Shown here: in pieces, positions 1 to 7,204 of the stretch
Position numbering within the stretch: position 1 is the first letter of the stretch
Layout: every line of letters starts with the position of its first letter
Assembly (NCBI GenBank): GCA_016234345.1
Contig: JACRFG010000046.1
Coordinates: 1 to 9,542, forward strand
DNA length: 9,542 bases
Direction: 5' to 3'
Origin: Candidatus Jorgensenbacteria bacterium
GTDB lineage: Bacteria; Patescibacteriota; Minisyncoccia; UBA6257; GWB1-50-10
Notes under the pieces: model-generated
Told to the model about the DNA's origin: nothing
The model's database searches: none
What the model saw: the letters and a program-made list of their open reading frames with translations, nothing else
Program-made: the position numbers and the translations under genes

Positions 1-290
1 GTAGCCAATGATTGAAATTCTTGGCCAAGCGTAAAAAGATCGTCTCGTTTCGGCACCAAACCGTAAAGAACATTAAGATATTTCTTGCCTTTACTGTTGT
101 ATTGATGAGTTAAAGATGCAAGGGTGTCCAGTGCGGTAGATCGATTAAGGAGTTCTTGGCGATTTTTAACGACTTCTTCGCTGGCTCGGCTAATGGTACG
201 ACCAAAATAAACAGTACCTATGATAAGTGCTCCTATTGCAACAGAAAACGTAACTGATTGAAACAATAACTTTTTTTTAAACTGAGGCAT
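1..290 (-). CDS. PilO-like membrane protein, N-terminal part (3' end cut by window edge)
   Basis: An open frame starts at the ATG at 290-288 and stays open to the left edge, giving 96 visible residues. The protein begins with a short Lys-rich cytoplasmic tail (KKK at 5-7) and one hydrophobic segment at about residues 8-30. A polar, coiled-coil-like stretch follows at about 34-60, then a region around 72-96 reading LYGLVPKRDDLFTLGQEF. One N-terminal membrane anchor, a coiled coil, and a leucine/proline segment before a 'DDL..L...F..LA' helix resemble PilO, the inner-membrane alignment-complex subunit of type IV pili. This is a by-eye likeness; the diagnostic C-terminal ferredoxin-like domain is outside the window. 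The gene is divergent from dprA, and a pilus role beside a transformation gene would make sense. Another single-pass coiled-coil protein remains possible. No Shine-Dalgarno sequence precedes the start. Confidence 0.55.
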   Translation of the reverse strand, partial: MPQFKKKLLFQSVTFSVAIGALIIGTVYFGRTISRASEEVVKNRQELLNRSTALDTLASLTHQYNSKGKKYLNVLYGLVPKRDDLFTLGQEFQSLA

Positions 291-318
291 GCTGTGATTA
301 GAACATTAGCGAACTCAT

Positions 319-347
319 TTGCAAAGCTTTCTACCCTATCCTATGAT
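319..347 (+). promoter_or_regulatory. Candidate sigma-70 promoter for dprA-topA
   Basis: A TTGCAA box at 319-324 (4 of 6 matches to TTGACA) is followed after exactly 17 bases by TATGAT at 342-347 (5 of 6 matches to TATAAT). Transcription would start near 354 and leave a leader of about 46 bases before the dprA ATG at 400. The spacing and position are right for the dprA-topA unit. The call rests only on consensus matching. Confidence 0.45.
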
Positions 348-374
348 GTCCGGTAGATATATTCGCCAGAAACG

Positions 375-387
375 ACAATAATATTGT
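375..387. repeat. Short perfect palindrome in the divergent promoter region
   Basis: The 13-base ACAATA-A-TATTGT has two perfect 6-base arms around one central base. It lies between the divergent dprA and PilO-like genes and overlaps the candidate minus-strand -10 element. An operator is possible, but an AT-rich palindrome this short could arise by chance. Confidence 0.3.
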
Positions 388-391
388 ACCA
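383..391 (-). promoter_or_regulatory. Candidate extended -10 promoter for the PilO-like gene
   Basis: Read on the minus strand, 391-383 is TGGTACAAT, an extended -10 element (TGn plus TACAAT, 5 of 6 matches to TATAAT). A start near 376 would give a leader of roughly 85 bases before the ATG at 290. No convincing -35 is visible, although extended -10 promoters can work without one. The element overlaps a short palindrome at 375-387. Confidence 0.25.
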
Positions 392-399
392 TACTTTGT

Positions 400-1287
400 A
401 TGCCTTCAATCGTCAAACATATTGCTTATTCTCACACCAACTTTCCAACATTACTTAAAGAAATTCCGGGGGCGCCGAATGAATTATACTATCTCGGCGA
501 ACTTCCTCAGCCAGGATCAAAAATAATTGCTATTGTGGGAACTCGCAAGGCTACTCACGAAGGACTTACCGTCGCCAAAAACATATCTTCAAATCTTGCA
601 AGAGCCGGCGTGATAATTGTAAGCGGTCTGGCGCTTGGTATTGATGGAGCGGCGCATAGTGGCGCTTTGGAAGCGAACGGTAAAACTATAGCAGTATTAG
701 GGAACGGGGTAGACAATATATATCCCAAACAGCACGCTAATCTGGCCAAACACATCATTGATCGCGGTGGAGCAATAATTTCCGAATATCCGGCCGGCAC
801 TCCTTCATTACCCCATCAATTTTTAGAGAGAAATAGAATCGTAAGCGGATTAAGTATGGGCGTGGTTATAATAGAAGCTCCCTTACAATCGGGTTCTCTC
901 GTAACTGCTAAGCATGCACTGGATCAAGGACGGGAAGTATTTGTTGTGCCAGGGCTAGCACGTCATCCGAACTATCGTGGCTCCCACATGCTCTTAAGAC
1001 AAGGGGCGCGATTGGTTACAACGGCCGAAGAAATCATGGAAGACTTAGAGATCAATCCGATTAACGAATATTCTGTTAAATTTACAAAAACCACGGTAAC
1101 CGACGAAGTTACACAACAAATCATGAGTCTCATAAACAAAACCACTAAACCTCTATCAGTTGACACAATCGCCGAGATAACTACACTAGAACCTCATATA
1201 ATCCAAAAGCGACTTACTTTCCTTCTCTTCGAAAATATCGTGGAAGAAATCCACGGAACGTTTAAACTGAAACGCCCACTTTTATGA
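400..1287 (+). CDS. dprA: DNA processing protein DprA (Smf family)
   Basis: DprA binds incoming single-stranded DNA in the cytoplasm during natural transformation and loads RecA on it. The 295-residue protein contains the family's Rossmann-like core: IVGTRKAT (45-52), VSGLALGID (74-82), AVLGNGVD (98-105), the RNRIVSGLS signature (144-152), SGSLVTA (164-170) and the VVPG loop (182-185). Residues about 235-292 look like the C-terminal winged helix of many DprA proteins. The N-terminal SAM-like domain found in some homologues is missing, since only about 40 residues precede the core; this explains the length relative to the roughly 370 residues of the E. coli protein. The ATG at 400 is the natural start but has no Shine-Dalgarno sequence. 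The TGA stop overlaps the topA start as ATGA, which suggests translational coupling. The dprA-topA order is common in bacteria. Confidence 0.96.
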   Translation: MPSIVKHIAYSHTNFPTLLKEIPGAPNELYYLGELPQPGSKIIAIVGTRKATHEGLTVAKNISSNLARAGVIIVSGLALGIDGAAHSGALEANGKTIAVLGNGVDNIYPKQHANLAKHIIDRGGAIISEYPAGTPSLPHQFLERNRIVSGLSMGVVIIEAPLQSGSLVTAKHALDQGREVFVVPGLARHPNYRGSHMLLRQGARLVTTAEEIMEDLEINPINEYSVKFTKTTVTDEVTQQIMSLINKTTKPLSVDTIAEITTLEPHIIQKRLTFLLFENIVEEIHGTFKLKRPLL

Positions 1288-3482
1288 AACTGGTTATTGT
1301 AGAAAGCCCCACCAAAACAAAGACGGTGTCTAAATATTTGGATAAATCGTTCGAGGTCCACGCCAGTGTGGGACACATACGCGATCTTCCCAAAAGCAAC
1401 AAAAAGGCTATCGATATCCCTGCAGGATTTATCCCTCACTATGAGATTTCGAAAGGAAAAGAAGCTGTAGTTGCGGAAATACGTAAACGCGCCCAAAAAG
1501 CAGAGGAGGTTTATCTAGCAACCGATCCGGACCGTGAAGGTGAAGCAATTGCTTGGCATATAAAAGAAGCGTGCGGGCTTACTGATCCGAAACGCGTTGT
1601 TTTTCATGAAATCACCGAGAGTGCAGTACAGGAAGCGATGAAGCATCCGCGAGAAATAGATATGAATCTACTCAGAGCGCAGGAAGCCCGGAGAGTACTA
1701 GACCGACTGGTTGGATATGATCTTTCCGGACTTATCTGGAAGAAGGTTCGCTATGGACTTTCTGCTGGACGCGTGCAGTCCCCCGCACTCCGAATTCTCA
1801 TGGAGCGCGAACGGGAGATTCGTTTGTTTATACCTGAAAAATTCTGGGTACTCACGGGAACATTCGAAACCAATAACAAAAAAACACTCATCCTTACGTG
1901 TGAAGAAGAACCGAAAAGCGAAGCGGAGGTGGAACGAATCCTTTCGGTGGCACGCGCAAATCCTTGGACCATTTTTCAAACTAAAGAAACGGAAGTAAAA
2001 CGGTCACCCAAACCACCATTCATCACTTCCACACTCCAGCAAACGGCGAGCTCACGCTTAGGATACTCCCCTTCCCGTACGATGGGTATCGCACAAAAAC
2101 TCTATCAAGAAGGATTTATTACTTATATGCGCACAGACAGCGTTAACTTAAGCAAGGAAATCCTTCCATCTATTTATGGGGAAATAGAAAAAACATTCGG
2201 AAAAGATTATGTTTCACCGCGCGTCTTCGCTACCAAAAGCAAAAGTGCGCAGGAAGCGCATGAAGCCATTCGACCATCGCATATAACGAAGAAAACCGCC
2301 GGGACGAACGAGGATCAAAAAAAACTATACACTCTTATCCGCGAACGCACGCTTGCCTCACAGATGTCAGACGCAAAACTTCTCCGAACGAAAATTGTTG
2401 CTAATGTCACCAAAGGCGAAACAATCCCAAATTTTGCAATAAGCGGTAACGTGATTCTTTTTGACGGTTGGATCGCGGCTGACCCAAGAGCTCGTGGAGA
2501 AGAAATAGAGCTACCAAAACTTACCAAAGACGAAAAAATAAAACTACTAAATGCGGAGAGCGAAGGAAAACAGACCGAACCCCCCTCTCGCTACACCGAA
2601 GCAGGATTAATTAAAGAGCTTGAGAAGCGTGAAATAGGACGCCCCAGCACCTACGCCTCCATTATCTCCACCATTGTTGAGCGTGGATACGTGGAAAAGG
2701 ATGGACGGACTCTTAAACCAACCGATACCGGCGATGTGGTAAGTACTTTTCTAGAACATAATCTCCCACAATACATCAGCGATTCTTTCACAGCAGAAAT
2801 GGAACAAGATTTGGACGAAATCGCCGAGGGAAAACGGGAATATATAAAAACACTCAAACAGTTTTATGGACCATTTTCAAAAGACGTAAAAGCACAAGGA
2901 ACAGCTAAAATCCCCGCTGAACCGGCCCCAGCTGAGTTCAAATGCCCAGTCTGTGAAAACGGGATGATAATAAAGCTCGGACGGACAGGAAAATTCATGA
3001 GCTGCGAACGATTCCCTGAATGCAAAGGCGCGCGAAGACTAGACGGAAGTATCATGGAAGGTCCGAAAGAAACCGGAGAAAAATGCCCAGAATGCGAAAC
3101 AGCGAACAGAGAAGGCGGGATGCTTATTGAACGCGAGGGACGCTTCGGAAAATTCATAGCATGCAAAAACTGGAAACGCGGCAAAAAGGGGTGCCATTAC
3201 ATAAAAAACAGCGCAGAAGAAGAGATGAAAAACAAAACAGGAATAAAATGCTTGGAATGTAAAACCGGTGAACTGGTGGCACGACGAGGTCGCTTCGGTC
3301 CGTTTTACAGCTGTTCCAATTATCCATCATGTAAATTCATTATGAAATCTAAACCTACGGGGAACATTTGTTCTATGTGTAGCGCACTGATGATGGAAGG
3401 AACTAAAACCATCCCCGAACGGTGCAGCAACAAAAATTGCCCAAATCATAACCCTCATAAATTAAAAAACCTCACTAAATAG
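1284..3482 (+). CDS. topA: DNA topoisomerase I (type IA)
   Basis: This enzyme relaxes negative supercoils by cutting one strand and passing the other through the break. In the 732-residue protein the TOPRIM domain carries the acidic residues E7 (VESPTK) and D81, D83 and E85 (DPDREGE). The catalytic tyrosine is Y281 in ITYMRTDS. Other family signatures are LSAGRVQSPALR (159-170), AQEAHEAIRP (322-331) and the GRPSTYA motif (452-458). The C-terminus has four zinc-ribbon modules: C554/C557/C574/C580, C601/C604/C627/C637, C656/C659/C677/C683 and C696/C699/C714/C719. These ribbons bind single-stranded DNA and often RNA polymerase in relatives. The start lies inside the ATGA overlap with dprA. The last codons and the TAG stop form one arm and the loop of the terminator of the opposing operon. 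Confidence 0.98.
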   Translation: MKLVIVESPTKTKTVSKYLDKSFEVHASVGHIRDLPKSNKKAIDIPAGFIPHYEISKGKEAVVAEIRKRAQKAEEVYLATDPDREGEAIAWHIKEACGLTDPKRVVFHEITESAVQEAMKHPREIDMNLLRAQEARRVLDRLVGYDLSGLIWKKVRYGLSAGRVQSPALRILMEREREIRLFIPEKFWVLTGTFETNNKKTLILTCEEEPKSEAEVERILSVARANPWTIFQTKETEVKRSPKPPFITSTLQQTASSRLGYSPSRTMGIAQKLYQEGFITYMRTDSVNLSKEILPSIYGEIEKTFGKDYVSPRVFATKSKSAQEAHEAIRPSHITKKTAGTNEDQKKLYTLIRERTLASQMSDAKLLRTKIVANVTKGETIPNFAISGNVILFDGWIAADPRARGEEIELPKLTKDEKIKLLNAESEGKQTEPPSRYTEAGLIKELEKREIGRPSTYASIISTIVERGYVEKDGRTLKPTDTGDVVSTFLEHNLPQYISDSFTAEMEQDLDEIAEGKREYIKTLKQFYGPFSKDVKAQGTAKIPAEPAPAEFKCPVCENGMIIKLGRTGKFMSCERFPECKGARRLDGSIMEGPKETGEKCPECETANREGGMLIEREGRFGKFIACKNWKRGKKGCHYIKNSAEEEMKNKTGIKCLECKTGELVARRGRFGPFYSCSNYPSCKFIMKSKPTGNICSMCSALMMEGTKTIPERCSNKNCPNHNPHKLKNLTK

Positions 3483-3487
3483 TGAGG
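3464..3487 (-). terminator. Intrinsic terminator of the spc-type operon, embedded in the 3' end of topA
   Basis: The 18 bases CCTCACTAAATAGTGAGG at 3470-3487 form a perfect hairpin: 7 paired bases with a 4-base loop, or formally 8 pairs. On the minus strand the hairpin is followed at once by six T (3469-3464) and then AATTT, which is a canonical Rho-independent terminator. It begins 3 bases after the map stop codon. On the plus strand no T-run follows, so it should not work as an intrinsic terminator for topA. It overlaps the codons for the last residues of topA and its TAG stop (3480-3482). Confidence 0.88.
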
Positions 3488-3490
3488 AGG

Positions 3491-4249
3491 CTATTGAGTT
3501 AGAACTTGGATTCCTTGATCGGTAATTGCCACCGTATGCTCAAAATGTGCAGATATACTTCCATCACTTGTAGCATAACTATCATCGGGTCGCTGAACTA
3601 TATGAGGAGAACCAGTGCTCACCATAGGTTCAATAGCTAAAACTAAACCCGGCTTTAATTCTAACCCTTCCCCTCTCTTCCCGTAATTTAATACTGTAGG
3701 TTCTTCATGTAACGCAAATCCGACCCCATGACCAGTCAAACCTCGCACCACGGATAAACCGCCTTGTCTTACTGTATTTTCAACAGTCCAACCAATATCG
3801 CCAAGACGATTTCCAACCAAGCATACTTCAATGGCTTTAAGAAGAGCATCACGAGTCACATCAATAAGCTTTTGAATTTTTTCTCCGATTGAACCAATAC
3901 CTACTGTTACTGCGCCATCGGTAAAATAACCATTGTAATCTACACCTATATCTATTTTTAGAACATCGCCGTTTTGAAGCTTATAACCGGTAGGCACACC
4001 ATGCACCACAACTTCGTTTACCGAAGTGCAAATAGCCGCCGGGTAGGCCTTACTACCCCTTTCCGGCCGATAACCCAAAAAAGCCGACCGAGCTTTTTCT
4101 TTTTTCAATAATTCTTGGGCTAAACGATCAAGATCCTCTAACGTTACTCCTGGACGAGCATATTCTTCCAAAGCTTGCAGAATCAAAGCGAGAATATTGC
4201 CGGATCGACGAAGAGACTTTAGATCACGTTCTGTTTTAAGTTTTACCAT
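3491..4249 (-). CDS. map: Methionine aminopeptidase, type I
   Basis: Map removes the initiator methionine from nascent proteins near the ribosome exit. From the ATG at 4249-4247 the protein has 252 residues, close to the usual bacterial length of about 250-264. The five metal ligands are all present: D100 and D111 (DIGVDYNGYFTD), H174 (TGHGVG), E207 (AIEPM) and E237 (FEHTVAIT). The conserved histidines H83 (VVHGVP) and H181 are also in place. I chose this start because the sequence then begins MVKLKTERDLKSLRRSG, as family members do. The longer frame would need a TTG at 4297 and would overlap the upstream kinase by 35 bases. The gene lies 13 bases behind the kinase gene and is the last in the operon. 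No N-terminal zinc-finger or SH3-binding extension is present. Confidence 0.96.
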   Translation of the reverse strand: MVKLKTERDLKSLRRSGNILALILQALEEYARPGVTLEDLDRLAQELLKKEKARSAFLGYRPERGSKAYPAAICTSVNEVVVHGVPTGYKLQNGDVLKIDIGVDYNGYFTDGAVTVGIGSIGEKIQKLIDVTRDALLKAIEVCLVGNRLGDIGWTVENTVRQGGLSVVRGLTGHGVGFALHEEPTVLNYGKRGEGLELKPGLVLAIEPMVSTGSPHIVQRPDDSYATSDGSISAHFEHTVAITDQGIQVLTQ

Positions 4250-4262
4250 GGCCCACAATTTA

Positions 4263-4949
4263 TCATTTTGCTTCGAGCGCGCGAAGAACCTTACCAAAAA
4301 CTATGTACGGCGAAGGTTCACCATTTATGGGTTTAATACGATAACCTAGTTTTTTAAGTCTGGCGATAATCGGATATGTTCGCTCACGGTATTCTTGAAG
4401 ACGAACCTTGATAACATTAGGAGCGTCCAGGGTGCGTTTCCGCATGCTGCCACCACAAAATGCACAGTATGGATGCTTAGCTTTTCTCAACATAGGTAAA
4501 CCACAAACCGAGCAAATTACACGGTGACTGTTACGCCAAACGGTCGTAGTTGGCTTTATTTTAAGCCATACCACCGTAATATTATTTTTACCGTAAAGAT
4601 CGGCCAGGGTCTTAATAAGACCGCTCTCACGCCTATCGCCAAAAACTTCATACATGGTGCGAGGGGAACCACTAAATACCACACTATACCCCGCTTTGGC
4701 TATACGCTGTGTTTCCTGTTTGACTATTCGTAAAACCCAAGAAGGCGTACATAACTTACCGGTATCGAAAAGGTACCGCTCACGTTTTAATATTTTATCT
4801 TTAGACACGTGAGGACCGTGAACCACGTTTTCAATAAACCGACCAGTGTCGAAATGGATAAAACCGAATTTCCTGGCTAAAAGTTCGGCTTGCGTACCTT
4901 TGCCTGCTCCTGGGGGTCCGTAAATTATGACCGCCCGTTTATAAATCAT
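4263..4949 (-). CDS. adk: Adenylate kinase-family nucleoside monophosphate kinase with Cys4 LID
   Basis: Adenylate kinase converts ATP and AMP to two ADP. The secY-[this gene]-map position is the normal place of adk. In this 228-residue protein the P-loop is GPPGAGKGTQ (11-20). The AMP-domain arginine R97 sits in GSPRT, where the family usually has GFPRT. The LID keeps R139 and R143 and has a structural zinc site C146/C149/C162/C165, as in many adenylate kinases. The later arginines R172 and R183 are kept. Several AMP-site positions differ by eye alignment to the E. coli enzyme: TGD is TGR (R37), R36 is E40, Q92 is E101, and D158 is L174. The catalytic core therefore looks intact while base or AMP recognition may differ, so another NMP substrate or relaxed specificity is possible. 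The gap to secY is 8 bases and no Shine-Dalgarno sequence is visible. Confidence 0.85.
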   Translation of the reverse strand: MIYKRAVIIYGPPGAGKGTQAELLARKFGFIHFDTGRFIENVVHGPHVSKDKILKRERYLFDTGKLCTPSWVLRIVKQETQRIAKAGYSVVFSGSPRTMYEVFGDRRESGLIKTLADLYGKNNITVVWLKIKPTTTVWRNSHRVICSVCGLPMLRKAKHPYCAFCGGSMRKRTLDAPNVIKVRLQEYRERTYPIIARLKKLGYRIKPINGEPSPYIVFGKVLRALEAK

Positions 4950-4957
4950 AAAAAGGA

Positions 4958-6229
4958 TTAGAAGATACCCTCATACTCACGCATAGTGAGTTGAGATTCC
5001 ACCTGTTTTAAAACTTCCAAAGCAACCGATACCACAATTAACAATGCCGTGCCGCCGATAGTAAGCGCTTGGATACCGGTAACAATTTGAGTCACGTTAG
5101 GAAGAACGGCAACGATGCCTAAAAATAGAGCACCGAAGAAAGTTATGCGTCTGACCACCCGGCCTATAACTTCGGCAGTGGCCTGTCCAGGTCTAATGCC
5201 TGGTATAAAACCACCCGTCCGCTGCAAATTTTTGGATATCTCTTCAGGATCAAAAGTAATGGCGGTATAAAAATAAGTAAAAAGAACCACAAGAACGAAA
5301 TAACTCGCGCTGTAAATATAAATATTATTAAAAATTCTGGATACGATTTCATTAATACGAAGCGAAAGATCGGTCGAAACAACCGACATTATTTGAGCAA
5401 AAAATTGAGGGAAAAGCAAAAGAGAGATAGCAAAGATAATCGGGATAACTCCAGCTTGGTTTACCTTAAGCGGCAAATAAGTAGAAACACCGCCGTAAAG
5501 TTTATTGCCTCGTACCTGCTTGGCGTAAGATACTGGAATTTTCCGTTCTCCCTCGCTTACAAATACAACGCCACCAATAACAACAATTGAAAGAATTATA
5601 AAGGCAATATACGTAGGCAATACTCCTGGTGTATAGTTTGCAAAGCTTTCATAAACATACGTCGGTAATCCGCTCACAATTCCGGCAAAAATCAAAAGAG
5701 AAATGCCATTTCCGATCTTGTACTCTGAAATGAGTTCACCAATCCACATCAGCAATACGCTGCCAGCCGTTATTACAATCACATTGCTTAAAAGAGCTGC
5801 TAAGGGAAGTTTGGTTAAAACCTGCTGTGATGTCAAAAGATTAAGGAATCCATACGCCTGCAATGCCGCGAGTGGAATAGTAAGAAAGCGAGAAATACGG
5901 TTAAATTTCGCCCTACCTTCAGCGCCTTCTTCATAGTAATACTGTTTAAGCTTCGGAAAGATAATAGTCAAAAGTTGCATGATGATAGTAGCAGTGATAT
6001 AAGGACCGACGCCCAACATCATAACAGAGAGGTTTGAAAGGCCGCCGCCGGAAAAAATATTTAAGAAACCGAAAAGTTGGTTATTAGAAAAGAATTCTTG
6101 AAGCTTTAATTTATCTATACCAGGAATAGGTATTGCCGCCAAAAGCCTAAAAACTAATAACCATAATAAAACCAAAAATACCTTACGCCGAAGGTCGGGA
6201 ATTTTAAAAATCTGGAGAAATTTATTCAT
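4958..6229 (-). CDS. secY: Protein translocase subunit SecY
   Basis: SecY is the pore-forming subunit of the SecYEG channel in the inner membrane. The 423-residue protein has the expected series of about ten membrane helices, roughly at 17-36, 63-90, 114-135, 145-166, 172-192, 204-225, 258-280, 303-325, 361-380 and 386-406. Conserved segments are IPIPGI (33-38) after helix 1, GVGPYITATIIMQL (73-86) in helix 2, the cytoplasmic loop ERKIPVSYAKQ (228-238), NQAGVIPIIFA (257-267), GGFIPGIRPGQ (339-349) and GGTALLIVVSVALE (392-405). The two large cytoplasmic loops that contact ribosome and SecA are both complete. The length is normal for the family. The start ATG at 6229 lies 3 bases after the rplO stop, so the two genes are probably translationally coupled. 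This rplO-secY order is canonical. Confidence 0.97.
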   Translation of the reverse strand: MNKFLQIFKIPDLRRKVFLVLLWLLVFRLLAAIPIPGIDKLKLQEFFSNNQLFGFLNIFSGGGLSNLSVMMLGVGPYITATIIMQLLTIIFPKLKQYYYEEGAEGRAKFNRISRFLTIPLAALQAYGFLNLLTSQQVLTKLPLAALLSNVIVITAGSVLLMWIGELISEYKIGNGISLLIFAGIVSGLPTYVYESFANYTPGVLPTYIAFIILSIVVIGGVVFVSEGERKIPVSYAKQVRGNKLYGGVSTYLPLKVNQAGVIPIIFAISLLLFPQFFAQIMSVVSTDLSLRINEIVSRIFNNIYIYSASYFVLVVLFTYFYTAITFDPEEISKNLQRTGGFIPGIRPGQATAEVIGRVVRRITFFGALFLGIVAVLPNVTQIVTGIQALTIGGTALLIVVSVALEVLKQVESQLTMREYEGIF

Positions 6230-6232
6230 ACA

Positions 6233-6655
6233 TTATGCTGATATTTTGCCTCCCGCGGATTCGATTTTTACTCGCGCACTTGCCGAAACCTTAAGACCAT
6301 GAACTTCAAATGATTTTTTGACTATGCCACCGCCTAAAATCTTTACCGGCTCATGACGATTGGCAATAATGCCTTTTTTTATCAATTCTTGATGATTTAC
6401 TAAATTACCCTGCACAACACGCTCAAGATCACCAACATTAATAATAATGGATTTGGGCCGTACCGGTTTATTTTTTACACCCCGTAACTTCGGTATACGC
6501 ATGATAAGCTCGTGACTCGGCGAAGGAATATTGTGACCGGATCTCGCACTTTGCCCCTTTTGTCCCCGCCCGGAATAAGTGCCGCGTTTACCGCCTCGGC
6601 CAATCCGTTTCTTTTTTCTAGAAGCCGTATTTGGTTTTAGATTATGCAACTGCAT
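6233..6655 (-). CDS. rplO: 50S ribosomal protein uL15
   Basis: uL15 is a late-assembly protein of the large subunit that threads a long basic N-terminal arm into 23S rRNA. The 140-residue protein (E. coli has 144) starts MQLHNLKPNTASRKKKR and shows the glycine/arginine-rich signature GRGGKRGTYSGRGQKGQSAR at 19-38. The globular part contains VGDLERV (75-81) and the C-terminal LGGGIVKKSFEVHGLKVS segment. The gene follows rpsE after only 6 bases, where most bacteria carry rpmD (uL30); there is no room for that gene here. The AT-rich leader contains the 10-base palindrome ATAAATTTAT, shared with the rplR leader, and has no Shine-Dalgarno sequence. Confidence 0.97.
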   Translation of the reverse strand: MQLHNLKPNTASRKKKRIGRGGKRGTYSGRGQKGQSARSGHNIPSPSHELIMRIPKLRGVKNKPVRPKSIIINVGDLERVVQGNLVNHQELIKKGIIANRHEPVKILGGGIVKKSFEVHGLKVSASARVKIESAGGKISA

Positions 6656-6661
6656 ATAAAT

Positions 6662-7195
6662 TTATTGTGTTTCAGAAACTAACGCCGGTGAAGACTTATC
6701 GTCAATCACAACCGTTGACGACTGTAAAGATAAAGGCGTTTTGAATTGTTTTAATGCTTCAATTGCCGCATATGCATTAGTAAGTTTATTTTTTGTTCGG
6801 CTTAAAATTTTTGCCGAAACATCTTTAATGCCAGCCAATTCAAGAACGGCTCTCATCGAACCTCCGGCTATTAAACCGTGACCGGGACGAGCCGGCTTAA
6901 TGCGTACTCGAGCGGCACCAAATTTAGCGTCCACATCATAAAGTATTGTTCTGCCGTCCTTCAAAGGAACTGTGATGAGATGCTTTTCGGCTTGCCTTCT
7001 AGCCTTTTGGACGGCCGCTGCGACATCTAATCCTTTGGCAACTCCCAAGCCAACTCTATGTTTACGATCACCAACAACTACAGTGGCTCGGAAACTGAAT
7101 CTTTTGCCACCGGCCATAACACGCGTAACTCTGCGAATTTCAAGAACTTTATCGCTAAACTCACTCTTTTTAGTTGTACGAATATTTCTTCGCAT
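6662..7195 (-). CDS. rpsE: 30S ribosomal protein uS5
   Basis: uS5 lies near the mRNA entrance and decoding region of the small subunit and contributes to accuracy and to the spectinomycin site. In this 177-residue protein the N-terminal double-stranded-RNA-binding-like domain spans about 14-78, with the VMAGGKRFSF loop (26-35) at the spectinomycin-loop position and VVVGDRKHRVGLGVAKG (39-55). The C-terminal domain contains RVRIKPARPGHGLIAGGSMR followed by VLELAGIKDVSAK. It is about ten residues longer than the E. coli protein, mostly through a polar C-terminal tail. It starts 9 bases after the rplR stop and has no Shine-Dalgarno sequence. Confidence 0.97.
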   Translation of the reverse strand: MRRNIRTTKKSEFSDKVLEIRRVTRVMAGGKRFSFRATVVVGDRKHRVGLGVAKGLDVAAAVQKARRQAEKHLITVPLKDGRTILYDVDAKFGAARVRIKPARPGHGLIAGGSMRAVLELAGIKDVSAKILSRTKNKLTNAYAAIEALKQFKTPLSLQSSTVVIDDKSSPALVSETQ

Positions 7196-7204
7196 GATAT
7201 AAAA

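Noticed and set aside
1285..1287. Alternative genetic code with UGA as glycine
   Set aside because: TGA serves as the stop of dprA (in the ATGA overlap) and of the adk-like gene, both at the expected protein ends, so the standard bacterial code fits.
1694..3184. Several open frames of 68-106 codons inside topA on both strands
   Set aside because: They lie within a gene whose full length is covered by recognised topoisomerase motifs; they are compositionally biased and match no family I know.
3470..3487. The hairpin as a terminator for topA on the plus strand
   Set aside because: No T-run follows it on that strand; the run of six A precedes it, which is the layout of a minus-strand terminator.
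4250..4297. Longer map start giving a 16-residue N-terminal extension
   Set aside because: It would use a TTG codon and overlap the kinase gene by 35 bases; the extension has no family likeness, while the ATG at 4249 gives the typical opening and length.
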